From: JBGPIT01 sp041485125
GTDB lineage: Bacteria > Desulfobacterota > Binatia > UTPRO1
Reading direction: 5' to 3'
Length of the DNA: 10,711 bases
Assembly (NCBI GenBank): GCA_041485125.1
Contig: JBGPIT010000155.1
Span: forward strand, 1 to 10,711
Shown: positions 1 through 6,310 of the stretch, one piece after another
Position numbering within the stretch: position 1 is the first letter of the stretch
How the letters are laid out: each line of letters starts with the position of its first letter
Translations under genes and position numbers: made by a program
The notes under the pieces: generated by a model
The model's database searches: none
What the model saw: only the letters and a program-made list of their open reading frames with translations
Told to the model about the DNA's origin: nothing

Positions 1-118
1 CATGCTTGCTCTGGAACTCCTTGATTGCCGCGATCGTCCGGCGTCCGGGGATGCCGTCGAGCGGACCGGGATCGAAACCGGCCTTCTGCAATGCCTCTTG
101 AATCGCTTTGATCGTCAT
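1..118 (-). CDS. Peptidoglycan-binding domain protein, N-terminal part (runs off left edge)
   Basis: The 39 visible residues form most of a PG_binding_1 (PF01471-type) three-helix repeat. They start MTIKAIQEALQKAGFDPGPL and continue with a DG-x-x-G-x-x-T-x-x-A-I-x-x-FQ pattern, the hallmark of this domain. The family usually anchors cell-wall hydrolases or other exported proteins to peptidoglycan. There is no signal peptide before the domain here, so the full protein may be a small stand-alone domain, a cytoplasmic or phage-like protein, or a larger enzyme whose catalytic part lies beyond the edge. The ATG at 118 is well supported: AAGGAG lies 7 nt upstream on the minus strand. Domain identity is secure from sequence; full length and function are unknown. 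Confidence 0.85.
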   Translation of the reverse strand, partial: MTIKAIQEALQKAGFDPGPLDGIPGRRTIAAIKEFQSKH

Positions 119-144
119 CTCGAGACTCCTTCCGTGGGCGTTCG

Positions 145-176
145 ATAGTACGCGAGGTGCCCTGGGCACCATTGAA
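145..176 (-). promoter_or_regulatory. Candidate minus-strand promoter of the PG-binding gene, with an internal 15-bp dyad
   Basis: Reading the minus strand, TACTAT (145-150) is a fair -10 (4 of 6 consensus positions) about 27 nt before the start codon. TTCAAT (171-176) is a weak -35. The spacing is 20 bp, longer than the standard 17. The perfect dyad GGTGCCC-T-GGGCACC (156-170) fills the gap. A dyad in an overlong spacer is the arrangement known for MerR-type activators; a repressor operator would be equally possible. The dyad is seen directly; the promoter is inference. Confidence 0.35.
156..170. repeat. Perfect 7+1+7 inverted repeat (operator candidate)
   Basis: The sequence is GGTGCCC, a central T, then GGGCACC. 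It lies about 37 bp upstream of the PG-binding gene's start and outside any convincing coding region. With a one-base centre it suits a dimeric DNA-binding protein better than an RNA hairpin. Confidence 0.5.
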
Positions 177-268
177 GTCGCGCCCAAAAGATGGCGGTGA
201 GTCAGACTGACGCAGTGTTTCGCGAGGACACGTCGGCCGCGATCGTGACCGCTGCCGCCACGCGATCG

Positions 269-454
269 CTACCGCGCCGTCTCGATTGCCCGACAGCCTC
301 CCGAGGCGTCCGTGACGCACGCCGAGGCCCGCACGCCCTTGCTCGGTCCGTTCGTCACCTCGAAGCGGCAGTACGCGGTCGCGTCGACCGACGCTATCGA
401 GACCCAATCGGGCGATACGTTCGCCACGACCACGGCGCACTGAGTCGCGGCCTC
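269..454 (-). pseudogene. Possible C-terminal remnant of a Cys-containing exported protein
   Basis: This minus-strand frame ends at a TAG (271-269). It reads like real protein for about 60 residues, with GC-rich third positions, balanced composition and four cysteines (TQCAVVVANVSPDW, then TAYCRFEV, ASACVTD, SGGCRAIE). Upstream the frame turns into Pro/Arg/Ala-rich sequence and then antisense of the neighbouring 549-896 gene. No start codon with a ribosome binding site is visible; the nearest ATG (550-548) has no Shine-Dalgarno. It may be a decayed gene that lost its 5' end, a gene with a frameshift, or chance. The competing plus-strand frame here (191-457) is Arg-rich and looks like a shadow. 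Nothing identifies a family. Confidence 0.28.
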
Positions 455-470
455 TGAACGACGGCGCCCC

Positions 471-484
471 GCTCCACCTGGAGC
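471..484. repeat. 14-bp inverted repeat GCTCCA-CC-TGGAGC
   Basis: This is a perfect 6-bp dyad with a 2-bp centre, 65 bp before the start of the exported-protein gene at 549. It could be an operator or part of a larger GC-rich hairpin, since CCCC just before it faces GGGG runs near 492-500. No function can be assigned. In such GC-rich DNA short dyads also arise by chance. Confidence 0.3.
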
Positions 485-548
485 CGACGCCGGGGGAGGG
501 GCGACGCGGCCCGCGAGATGTGCCTTGATGTGCCGCTGGGAGGACCGC

Positions 549-896
549 ATGCGTCGCACGATCATCAGCTGCGCAGTGACCCTCGCGGCGCTCGTGGTCG
601 CTCCGCTCGGCTGCAAGCGTCTCGACGCGGTGGAGATCGACCGGCTCCGCGAAGCGTGCCTGCGAATGAACAGACGCGCCCTCGAAGGATCGAAGGGCGA
701 GTTGGACATGACCGACTACGACTACCTCCTGGGCGCCGCGAACGATTACTCGGCGCTCGTGCGTGCGATCGAAGAGCGGCACGGCTTCCCGCTCCCCGAG
801 CGGTACCAATGCGGCAACCTTCCCGGCACCGAGGTCATGAAGCGGTCCGCCGACGCACAGATGACGGTGAGCGCGACCCCGGGCACGCGACCGTAG
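549..896 (+). CDS. Small exported protein or lipoprotein, family not recognised
   Basis: The product is 115 residues. The N-terminus MRRTIISCAVTLAALVVAPL followed by GC is a secretion signal: Arg-Arg, a hydrophobic core, then Cys22. The residues before Cys22 (P-L-G) do not make an ideal lipobox, so lipidation is likely but not certain. The mature part is mostly helical-looking and polar, with Cys37 (REACLRMN) and Cys88 (RYQCGNLPG) that could form one disulfide in the cell envelope. The ATG at 549 is preferred over the upstream in-frame ATG at 525 because GGGAGG sits just ahead of it and the signal peptide begins there. The gene stands alone, with the next operon's promoter 20 bp after its stop. 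I do not recognise a family. Confidence 0.65.
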   Translation: MRRTIISCAVTLAALVVAPLGCKRLDAVEIDRLREACLRMNRRALEGSKGELDMTDYDYLLGAANDYSALVRAIEERHGFPLPERYQCGNLPGTEVMKRSADAQMTVSATPGTRP

Positions 897-915
897 TCGG
901 CCTCGCAACGCGCGG

Positions 916-945
916 TTGACAGCGCGACCCCGACGTAAATAGAAG
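916..945 (+). promoter_or_regulatory. Candidate sigma-70-type promoter of the five-gene operon
   Basis: A perfect TTGACA (916-921) is followed after 18 bp by TAGAAG (940-945, 4 of 6 match to TATAAT) inside a conspicuous A/T-rich patch, unusual in this GC-rich sequence. Transcription would begin near 952 and leave a leader of about 80 nt before the TTG start at 1032. The -35 is seen directly; the -10 assignment is tentative because other hexamers in the A/T patch are possible. Confidence 0.45.
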
Positions 946-953
946 GCGTTCTA
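940..953. promoter_or_regulatory. TetR/KstR-like operator candidate TAGAA-GGCG-TTCTA
   Basis: This perfect 5-bp dyad with a 4-bp centre overlaps the proposed -10 and start of transcription. It closely resembles the TAGAAC-n-n-GTTCTA type site bound by TetR-family regulators of lipid and acyl-CoA catabolism such as actinobacterial KstR; the left half differs by one base (G for C at the sixth position). Its position would let a repressor block the downstream operon, which contains an acyl-CoA ligase. No regulator gene is in the window, so the regulator's identity is inference. Confidence 0.4.
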
Positions 954-1031
954 CCGGCTTGGCAGTCGACGAGCCGTCACGATCCGCTGCCGCGACCCCC
1001 CTTTTCGCGGCGCCGGAGGCGGAGGAAAACA

Positions 1032-2219
1032 TTGGACAGCCTCCCGTATCGCCTCTTCGACGCCGACAACCACTACTACGAGACGCGCGACGCGTTCACG
1101 CGCCACATCGAGCCGCGCCATCGCGACAAGGCGATCCACGTGGTCCGCGACGACGCCGGCAACGACGTCGTGATGGTCGGCGACCGGCCCTTCACCTTCC
1201 TGACCGAGCTGAACTACCAGACCACGGTCAAGCCGGGGTCGCTGCGCGAGATGCTGCGCACGCTCACCGAGGACCACGTCCTCGACGCGAGCGTGCGCGA
1301 GCCGGTGCAACCCGCCTACGTCGATCGCGCCGCGCGCCTGACGCTCATGGACGAGCAGGGCATCGAGTCGTGCCTGATCTTCCCGACGCTCGGCGTCTGC
1401 GTCGAGCACTTCATGAAGGACGACGTCGAGCAGACCTACGCGAACCTGCGCGCGTTCAATCGCTGGCTCGACGAGGATTGGGGCTTCAACCACGGCGGCC
1501 GGATCTACGCGGCGCCGCTGCTCTCGCTGCTCGATCTCGAACGGGCGGTGGAGGACCTCGAGTGGGCGCTCGGCCGCGGCGCCCGGATGATTCATCTTCG
1601 CGCCGGTCCCGCCTTCGGCCGCTCCCCCGCGGACCCCTACTTCGATCCGTTCTGGTCGCGCGTGAACGAGGCCCGGCTGACGGTCGCGTTCCACATCGGC
1701 GAGGCCGGCTACAACGAGCTCTACTCGACGCAGTGGGGCGAGAAGCCGAACCCGTCCGCGTACGACCAGTCGGCCTACCAGTGGTGCATGTACTACGGCG
1801 ACCGGCCGATCATGGAGACGGTCGCGGCGCTCATCCTCCACAATCTCTTCGGTCGCTATCCCAACATCCGGGCGCTCTCGGTCGAAAACGGCTCGCTGTG
1901 GGTGCCCTACCTCTTGAAGCTGATGGACAAGATGAAGGGCATGGGACGGAACGGGCCGTGGCTCGGCGGCCGCGTCGCCGGCCGGCCGAGCGAGATCTTC
2001 AAGCAGCACGTCTTCGTGTCGCCGTACTACGAGGAGAACATCGTGGCGCTCGCCGAGCTGATCGGCCCCTCGCAGGTCGTCTTCGGATCCGATTACCCGC
2101 ACTGCGAAGGCCTCGAGCGGCCGCGTGAGTTCGCCAACGAGATCGCGGCGCTGCCGCCGAAGCAGATCAAGATGATCATGCGCGACAACGCGCGGCACAT
2201 GGTGGGAGCGCAGGCATGA
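1032..2219 (+). CDS. Amidohydrolase family protein (ACMSD-like, Amidohydro_2)
   Basis: The 395-residue product matches the metal-dependent TIM-barrel hydrolases/decarboxylases of the Amidohydro_2 (PF04909) group. Visible hallmarks are a first-strand motif FDADNHYYE (residues 9-17), where Asp12 and His14 replace the usual H-x-H, FHIGEAGY with His221, and the C-terminal strand motif FGSDYPH with Asp354 and His357. Family members hydrolyse or decarboxylate carboxylic acids and ring-cleavage products in the cytoplasm; the substrate here is unknown. The start is a TTG at 1032, chosen because GGAGG (1021-1025) lies 6 nt upstream and the protein begins just before the conserved first strand. It is the first gene of the operon, and its TGA overlaps the next gene's ATG (ATGA). 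The family call is firm and the reaction is open. Confidence 0.9.
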   Translation: MDSLPYRLFDADNHYYETRDAFTRHIEPRHRDKAIHVVRDDAGNDVVMVGDRPFTFLTELNYQTTVKPGSLREMLRTLTEDHVLDASVREPVQPAYVDRAARLTLMDEQGIESCLIFPTLGVCVEHFMKDDVEQTYANLRAFNRWLDEDWGFNHGGRIYAAPLLSLLDLERAVEDLEWALGRGARMIHLRAGPAFGRSPADPYFDPFWSRVNEARLTVAFHIGEAGYNELYSTQWGEKPNPSAYDQSAYQWCMYYGDRPIMETVAALILHNLFGRYPNIRALSVENGSLWVPYLLKLMDKMKGMGRNGPWLGGRVAGRPSEIFKQHVFVSPYYEENIVALAELIGPSQVVFGSDYPHCEGLERPREFANEIAALPPKQIKMIMRDNARHMVGAQA

Positions 2220-2989
2220 GCACGCGCGAGCTCGAAGGGCGCGTCGCGCTCGTGACCGGCGGCGGCGGCGGGTGCATCGGCGCGCCCTCGGCGCGACGGC
2301 TCGCGCGCGAGGGCTGCGACATCGTGATCTGCGACGTCCACGAGCGGCGCAACCGCGAGACCGCAGGGGCGATCCGCAAGGAGACCGGCGCCACCGTCCT
2401 CGATTTCGCGCTCGACATCGCCGACCGCCCGGCCGTCGACGAGATGATCACGACCGCCGTCCGCGAGCTCGGCAGCGTCGACATCCTGGTCTGCAACGCC
2501 GCCGAGAATCGGCTCGGCCACATCGTCGACTACGATCCCGCCGACTGGGACCGTACGATCGAGGTGAGCCTCAGCGCCAACTTCTATCTCGCCCGCCGCA
2601 TCCTGCCCCACATGGTCGAACGCCGCCGCGGCGCGATCGTCATGATCTCGTCGATCGCGGGGTGGATCGGCGACCCCAATCCCGAGCGCGGCGAGCCCGC
2701 CTACGCGGCGGCGAAGGCCGCCCTGTTCGCGCTCACCCGCAATATCGCGGCCGAGGCTGGACCGTTCGGCATCCGCTGCAACGCGATCGCGCCCGGGCTG
2801 ATCTGGTCGAAGTTCGTCGAGCGCTACGCCGAGCAGTTCCAACCGCTGGTCGCGCAGACCCCGATGCGGCGCTTCGGCACCTCCGACGACATCGTCGAGG
2901 CGATCCTCTTCCTCGTCTCCGACAAGCGCTCGGGCTTCATCACCGGCGAGGCGTTGAACGTGAGCGGCGGCTGGTACATGCGTCCGTGA
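2216..2989 (+). CDS. Short-chain dehydrogenase/reductase (SDR)
   Basis: The 257-residue product is a classical-length SDR, an NAD(P)-dependent alcohol/ketone oxidoreductase with a Rossmann fold. It shows the N-terminal cofactor loop VTGGGGGCIG (13-22), the NAA of strand 4 (94-96), catalytic Ser146 in MISSIAG, and Tyr163/Lys167 in YAAAK. Two details are odd. The cofactor loop carries one extra residue before the final Gly compared with TGxxxGxG. The tetrad Asn, normally in a V-N-L motif 28 residues before the Ser, is Ser118 (EVSLSANFY). Asp40 after strand 2 (VICDVHE) favours NAD(H) over NADP(H) by the usual rule. It starts inside the previous stop codon, and its own TGA overlaps the next GTG, so it is translationally coupled. 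The family is certain and the substrate unknown. Confidence 0.93.
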   Translation: MSTRELEGRVALVTGGGGGCIGAPSARRLAREGCDIVICDVHERRNRETAGAIRKETGATVLDFALDIADRPAVDEMITTAVRELGSVDILVCNAAENRLGHIVDYDPADWDRTIEVSLSANFYLARRILPHMVERRRGAIVMISSIAGWIGDPNPERGEPAYAAAKAALFALTRNIAAEAGPFGIRCNAIAPGLIWSKFVERYAEQFQPLVAQTPMRRFGTSDDIVEAILFLVSDKRSGFITGEALNVSGGWYMRP

Positions 2990-4707
2990 CGGTGCGCTCG
3001 CCTTTCGATTACGGCGCGCACGGCCTGGTGGCGTCGGCGTCGCGTCCCGAGATCCCGGATGCGCCCCAGACCGTGGCTGCCGTGCTCGCGCGCGGCGTCG
3101 CAGAGCATCCCGGGCGCGCGGCGCTGGTCGCACGCTCGGCGCGTTTCACCTACGCCGAGCTCGACGCGGCCGTCGATCGCGCCGCGCACGCACTCGGCGC
3201 GCTCGGCATCGGACCGTTCGATCGGGTCGCGGCCTCGCTGCCGAACGACGCCGACATCGTCGTCGCGTTCCTCGCGACGATGCGCCTCGGCGCGATCTGG
3301 GTCGGCATCAACCGCGCGCTCGCGCCGCCGGAGAAGGCGTACATGCTGACCGACGCGGGCGTGCGCGTCCTCCTCGCCGACCCGACCGTCGCGTCGCAGC
3401 TCGGCGCCAAGCGCGCCGCGCTCGCGGAGCTCGTTCACGTGGTCGAGGTGCGCGCCGGCGAGGAGCGCAGCCAGTGGGCGACGCTCTGCGCGAACGCGCC
3501 GACCGGTCCTCTCCCGGCGCTCGAGATCGATTCCTTCGCGCCGGCCGCGATCGCGTACACCAGCGGCACCACCGGCTTCCCGAAGGGCGCCGTCCACAGC
3601 CAGCACAATTTGCTCCTGCCCGGCGCCGTCGCCGCGGCGACGGGCGCGTACGGTCCCGACGTGCGTCAGGGAGTCGTGCTCCCGCTCACGATTCTCAACT
3701 TGATGGTGTTGGTCCCGCTGCTCGCGTTTCAGGACGGCAGCTGCTGCGTCGTGATCGATCGCACCGACGCCGAAGGTCTCGCCGAGTGGATCCGTCGCGA
3801 AGAGGTCGGGCACTTCGCCGCGGTCCCGACCATCTATCGCGACCTGCTCACCAACCCGGCCGTTCACCCCGACGATCTCCGCCCGCTGCGACGGCCCGAG
3901 GTCGGCGGCGCCGAGTGTCCCGAGGCGATCCAGGCGCTCTACCGCGGCCGCTTCGGCGCCGAGGTGACGATCGGCTACGGCATGACCGAGGCGCCGACCG
4001 CGGTCGCGCGCTCCGACGGTCGCACCGTTCCCCGCCCCGGATACTGCGGCAAGGCGGTGCCGCAGGTCGACATCCGGATCGTGACGGCCGCCGCGGCCGC
4101 GACGCGCGACGCCGATGCCGCCGGCGACGCGCCGAAGAGCGCGACCGACGGCAGCGACTCCGCCGCGTCCGAGCCCACCGGCGAGGTCTGCGTCGCCCCC
4201 GCGTCGCGCGGTCGATGGGCCGGCGTCTACACTCCCATGCTCGGCTACTGGAACAAGCCGCACGCGACCACCGAGGCGCTGCGCGATGGCGTGTACCACT
4301 CGGGCGACCTCGGCTTCCTCGACGCCGGCGGCGATCTCTTCATCCGCGGCCGGCGGAGCGAGCTCATCTTGCGCGGCGGCGCCAACGTGTATCCCGCCGA
4401 GGTCGAGCGCGTGCTGCGCGAGCATCCCGCGGTCGCGGACGCGGCCGTCCTCGGCATTGCCGACGAGCGTCTCGGCCAACGCGTCGCGGCCGCGGTCGTG
4501 CTCGCGGCGGACCGGCACGCCACGAGCGAGGAGCTGCGGGCCCACTGCGCGGAGGAGCTCGCACGCTACAAGCTGCCCGACGAGATCCGCCTGGTCGCGA
4601 CGCTGCCGCGGAACGCGATGGGCAAGGTGATGAAGCGCGATCTGGTCGCGCGCTTCGAGACCGAAGACCGCGTCGCAAGCGCGATCGACGCCGTGCGGAG
4701 GGGCTGA
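2986..4707 (+). CDS. AMP-forming acyl-CoA ligase (ANL superfamily)
   Basis: The product is 573 residues and would activate a carboxylic acid through an acyl-adenylate to its CoA thioester. It has the P-loop YTSGTTGFPKG (191-201), the adenine-binding GYGMTE (330-335), the ribose-binding Asp441 in SGDLGF, the hinge region RGRRSELILRGGANVYP, and the C-terminal catalytic Lys547 in NAMGKVMK. It is of fatty-acyl or aromatic-acyl ligase type; the substrate cannot be told. An Ala/Asp/Ser-rich stretch (about residues 367-397) sits between the IRIV strand and GEV, where relatives usually have a short turn. The start is taken as GTG 2986, overlapping the SDR stop as GTGA; GTG 2992 is a close alternative. 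The same frame stays open far upstream inside the SDR gene, but that part is Arg-rich shadow sequence. Confidence 0.93.
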   Translation: MTVRSPFDYGAHGLVASASRPEIPDAPQTVAAVLARGVAEHPGRAALVARSARFTYAELDAAVDRAAHALGALGIGPFDRVAASLPNDADIVVAFLATMRLGAIWVGINRALAPPEKAYMLTDAGVRVLLADPTVASQLGAKRAALAELVHVVEVRAGEERSQWATLCANAPTGPLPALEIDSFAPAAIAYTSGTTGFPKGAVHSQHNLLLPGAVAAATGAYGPDVRQGVVLPLTILNLMVLVPLLAFQDGSCCVVIDRTDAEGLAEWIRREEVGHFAAVPTIYRDLLTNPAVHPDDLRPLRRPEVGGAECPEAIQALYRGRFGAEVTIGYGMTEAPTAVARSDGRTVPRPGYCGKAVPQVDIRIVTAAAAATRDADAAGDAPKSATDGSDSAASEPTGEVCVAPASRGRWAGVYTPMLGYWNKPHATTEALRDGVYHSGDLGFLDAGGDLFIRGRRSELILRGGANVYPAEVERVLREHPAVADAAVLGIADERLGQRVAAAVVLAADRHATSEELRAHCAEELARYKLPDEIRLVATLPRNAMGKVMKRDLVARFETEDRVASAIDAVRRG

Positions 4708-5190
4708 GTGGCGGTCCTGCGCGTCGGCCATCTCGGTATCTGCGTTCGCGATCTCGAGCGCTCGATCGCCTTCTACTGTGACGTCCTCGGGTTTCGGCCG
4801 CTCACCCAGGTCGACGTGCGCGGCGCCGACGCGGACCGACTGCTGCGGCTGCGCGGCGTCGATCAGCGCACGGTCTTCGTCGAGCGCGACGGCGTCCGGC
4901 TCGCGCTCTTCGCGTTCCGCACCCCGGCCGCGGTCGGCAACGGCGAGCCGCGCCCGATGAACGCGGTCGGCTTCGCCGCCCTCATGCTGCGCGTCGACGA
5001 CCTCGACGCCACGCTCGAGCGCTGCCGCACCGCCGGCGTCCGCATCCTCGACGACACCCGCACCGACTACGCCGCGTACCACTCGAAGCTGATCTTCGTC
5101 TGCGATCCCGACGGCACGATGATCGAGCTCATCGAGATCCCGGGCGACCCGTACGCGCCCTTCGGCACGCCGGTTGCGAGCGCGCCGTGA
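4708..5190 (+). CDS. VOC-family (glyoxalase/dioxygenase fold) protein
   Basis: The product is 160 residues with the two beta-alpha-beta-beta-beta modules of the vicinal oxygen chelate fold. Module one starts GHLGICVRDLERSIAFYCDV (7-26) and module two ALMLRVDDLDATLERC (91-106), ending DPDGTMIELIEI (133-144). Of the four usual metal ligands, His8 and Glu140 are in place. The third, normally a His at the start of module two, is Ala (GFAALMLRV), and the end of module one (LALFAF) shows no clear Glu or His. It may therefore bind metal differently or act without metal, for example as a ligand-binding or isomerase-like partner. The GTG start directly follows the ligase TGA, with GGAGGGG at 4697-4703. 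The fold is firm and the role unknown. Confidence 0.88.
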   Translation: MAVLRVGHLGICVRDLERSIAFYCDVLGFRPLTQVDVRGADADRLLRLRGVDQRTVFVERDGVRLALFAFRTPAAVGNGEPRPMNAVGFAALMLRVDDLDATLERCRTAGVRILDDTRTDYAAYHSKLIFVCDPDGTMIELIEIPGDPYAPFGTPVASAP

Positions 5191-6269
5191 CCGCGGCGCG
5201 CATCGAAACCGTTCTCGGCCCGATCGACGTGAGCACGCTCGGCGTCACGATGTCGCACGTGCATCTCACGCTCGACATCTTGTGCTGGTACATGCCGCCC
5301 GCGACGGCCGAGCTGCGCGCGCTCGCGGAGCGGCCGCTCTCCCTCGAGAACCTGAGCATGGCGCGGCGGAACGGTCTCAGCGTGCGCGACAATCTCCTCC
5401 AGCACGATCTCGATCTCACCATCCGCGAGCTCGCCGAGTTCAAGCGCGCGGGCGGCGCGACGATCGTCGACATGGAGATGCCGGGCATCGGCCGCGACGT
5501 CGCGGCGCTGCGGCGGATCGCCGGTGAGACCGGCCTCAACATCATCGCGTCGACGGGGTGGTACACGGCGTCGAGCCATCCGCCGGAGATCGCCGCGAAG
5601 AGCGTCGACGCGCTCGCCGACGAGATCGTGCGCGAGATCACCGACGGCATCGGCGACACCGGCGTGCGCGCGGGCAACATCGGCGAGATCGGCTTGAGCG
5701 GCTATCCCGCCGATCCGTTCCAGCCGGCCGAGGAGAAGGTGCTGCGCGCCGCGGCGCGCGCGCAGGCGCGGACCGGCGCGTCGCTCACGATCCACCCGAA
5801 CGCGGGCATCCACGGCCTGAAAGAGCCGCCGGCCGATCATCTCGACACCTATGTCGACATCGTCGAGCACGAGGGCGCCGATCTCGCCAAGCTCTACATC
5901 TCCCACATGGGGTTCTTCCCGGTCGAGACCGCGAAGCGCGTCCTCCGCCGCGGCGTCGGCTTCGTCGCTTACGATCACTTCGGCCACGAGGAGTACTACG
6001 AGGCGCTCGGTCCCGGTCGCGCTTTCCCGCGCGACAAGGAAGAGGTCACGCTGGTGCTGGCACTCCTCGAGGCGGGTCACGCGGATCGCGTCCTGATCGG
6101 CTGCGAGGTCGGGTGGAAGACTTGTTACAAGGCCTACGGCGGCTGGGGCTACGCACATGTGATCGATCACATCGTGCCGTGGCTGAAGGACTGCGGCGCG
6201 ACCGACGCCGACGTGCGGACGATCATGGTCGAGAACCCGGCGCGCCTCCACACCCGCGCCGCGCGCTGA
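5187..6269 (+). CDS. Phosphotriesterase-family hydrolase (PTE/PHP-like amidohydrolase)
   Basis: The 360-residue product is a full-length phosphotriesterase-family TIM-barrel metal hydrolase. It opens with TVLGPIDVSTLGVTMSHVHL (8-27), giving the H-x-H pair His24/His26. Bridging Glu167 sits in GNIGEIGLS, in place of carboxylated Lys as in PHP-type relatives. His203 (TIHPNAG) and His240 (YISHMGF) complete the set, and the end motif is MVENPARLH. The last metal ligand, normally an Asp, is Glu307 in LIGCEVGWK. Known relatives are lactonases, esterases and phosphotriesterases acting in the cytoplasm or periplasm; no signal peptide is seen, so it is probably cytoplasmic. The GTG start overlaps the VOC gene's TGA. 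It is the last gene of the operon and probably opens a lactone or ester in the same pathway (inference). Confidence 0.9.
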   Translation: MTAARIETVLGPIDVSTLGVTMSHVHLTLDILCWYMPPATAELRALAERPLSLENLSMARRNGLSVRDNLLQHDLDLTIRELAEFKRAGGATIVDMEMPGIGRDVAALRRIAGETGLNIIASTGWYTASSHPPEIAAKSVDALADEIVREITDGIGDTGVRAGNIGEIGLSGYPADPFQPAEEKVLRAAARAQARTGASLTIHPNAGIHGLKEPPADHLDTYVDIVEHEGADLAKLYISHMGFFPVETAKRVLRRGVGFVAYDHFGHEEYYEALGPGRAFPRDKEEVTLVLALLEAGHADRVLIGCEVGWKTCYKAYGGWGYAHVIDHIVPWLKDCGATDADVRTIMVENPARLHTRAAR

Positions 6270-6277
6270 ATCGACCG

Positions 6278-6293
6278 ACCGCGGGCGCGCGGT
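6278..6293. terminator. Possible hairpin between convergent genes
   Basis: ACCGCG-GGCG-CGCGGT forms a perfect 6-bp GC-rich stem with a 4-nt loop, 8 bp after the operon's stop. It lies in the 41-bp gap to the convergent cysteine-rich gene. No T-run follows on either strand, so it is not a standard intrinsic terminator. The placement is suggestive only. Confidence 0.3.
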
Positions 6294-6310
6294 GATTCTC
6301 GGCTGACTCG

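Noticed and set aside
191..457. Plus-strand 88-codon frame starting at ATG 191
   Set aside because: It has no ribosome binding site and is Arg-rich; the opposite strand has the better coding character.
951..2198. Minus-strand open frame (415 codons) antisense to the amidohydrolase
   Set aside because: Composition is of the shadow type (Arg/Val/Asp/Leu-rich, no motifs), while the plus strand encodes a complete amidohydrolase with a ribosome binding site.
2272..2985. Upstream extension of the acyl-CoA ligase frame into the SDR gene (possible fusion)
   Set aside because: The extra residues are Arg/His-rich and match no domain; conserved ligase sequence begins only after the GTG at 2986.
2824..5082. 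Very long minus-strand open frame (752 codons) antisense to the SDR, ligase and VOC genes
   Set aside because: Its translation has no recognisable domain and is Arg/Ala/Asp/Val-rich, as expected for antisense of GC-rich coding DNA. The plus strand carries intact catalytic motifs throughout.
5067..6251. Minus-strand open frame (394 codons) antisense to the phosphotriesterase-like gene
   Set aside because: It has no domain signature and is a mirror of the third-position GC bias; the plus-strand gene has all metal-site motifs.
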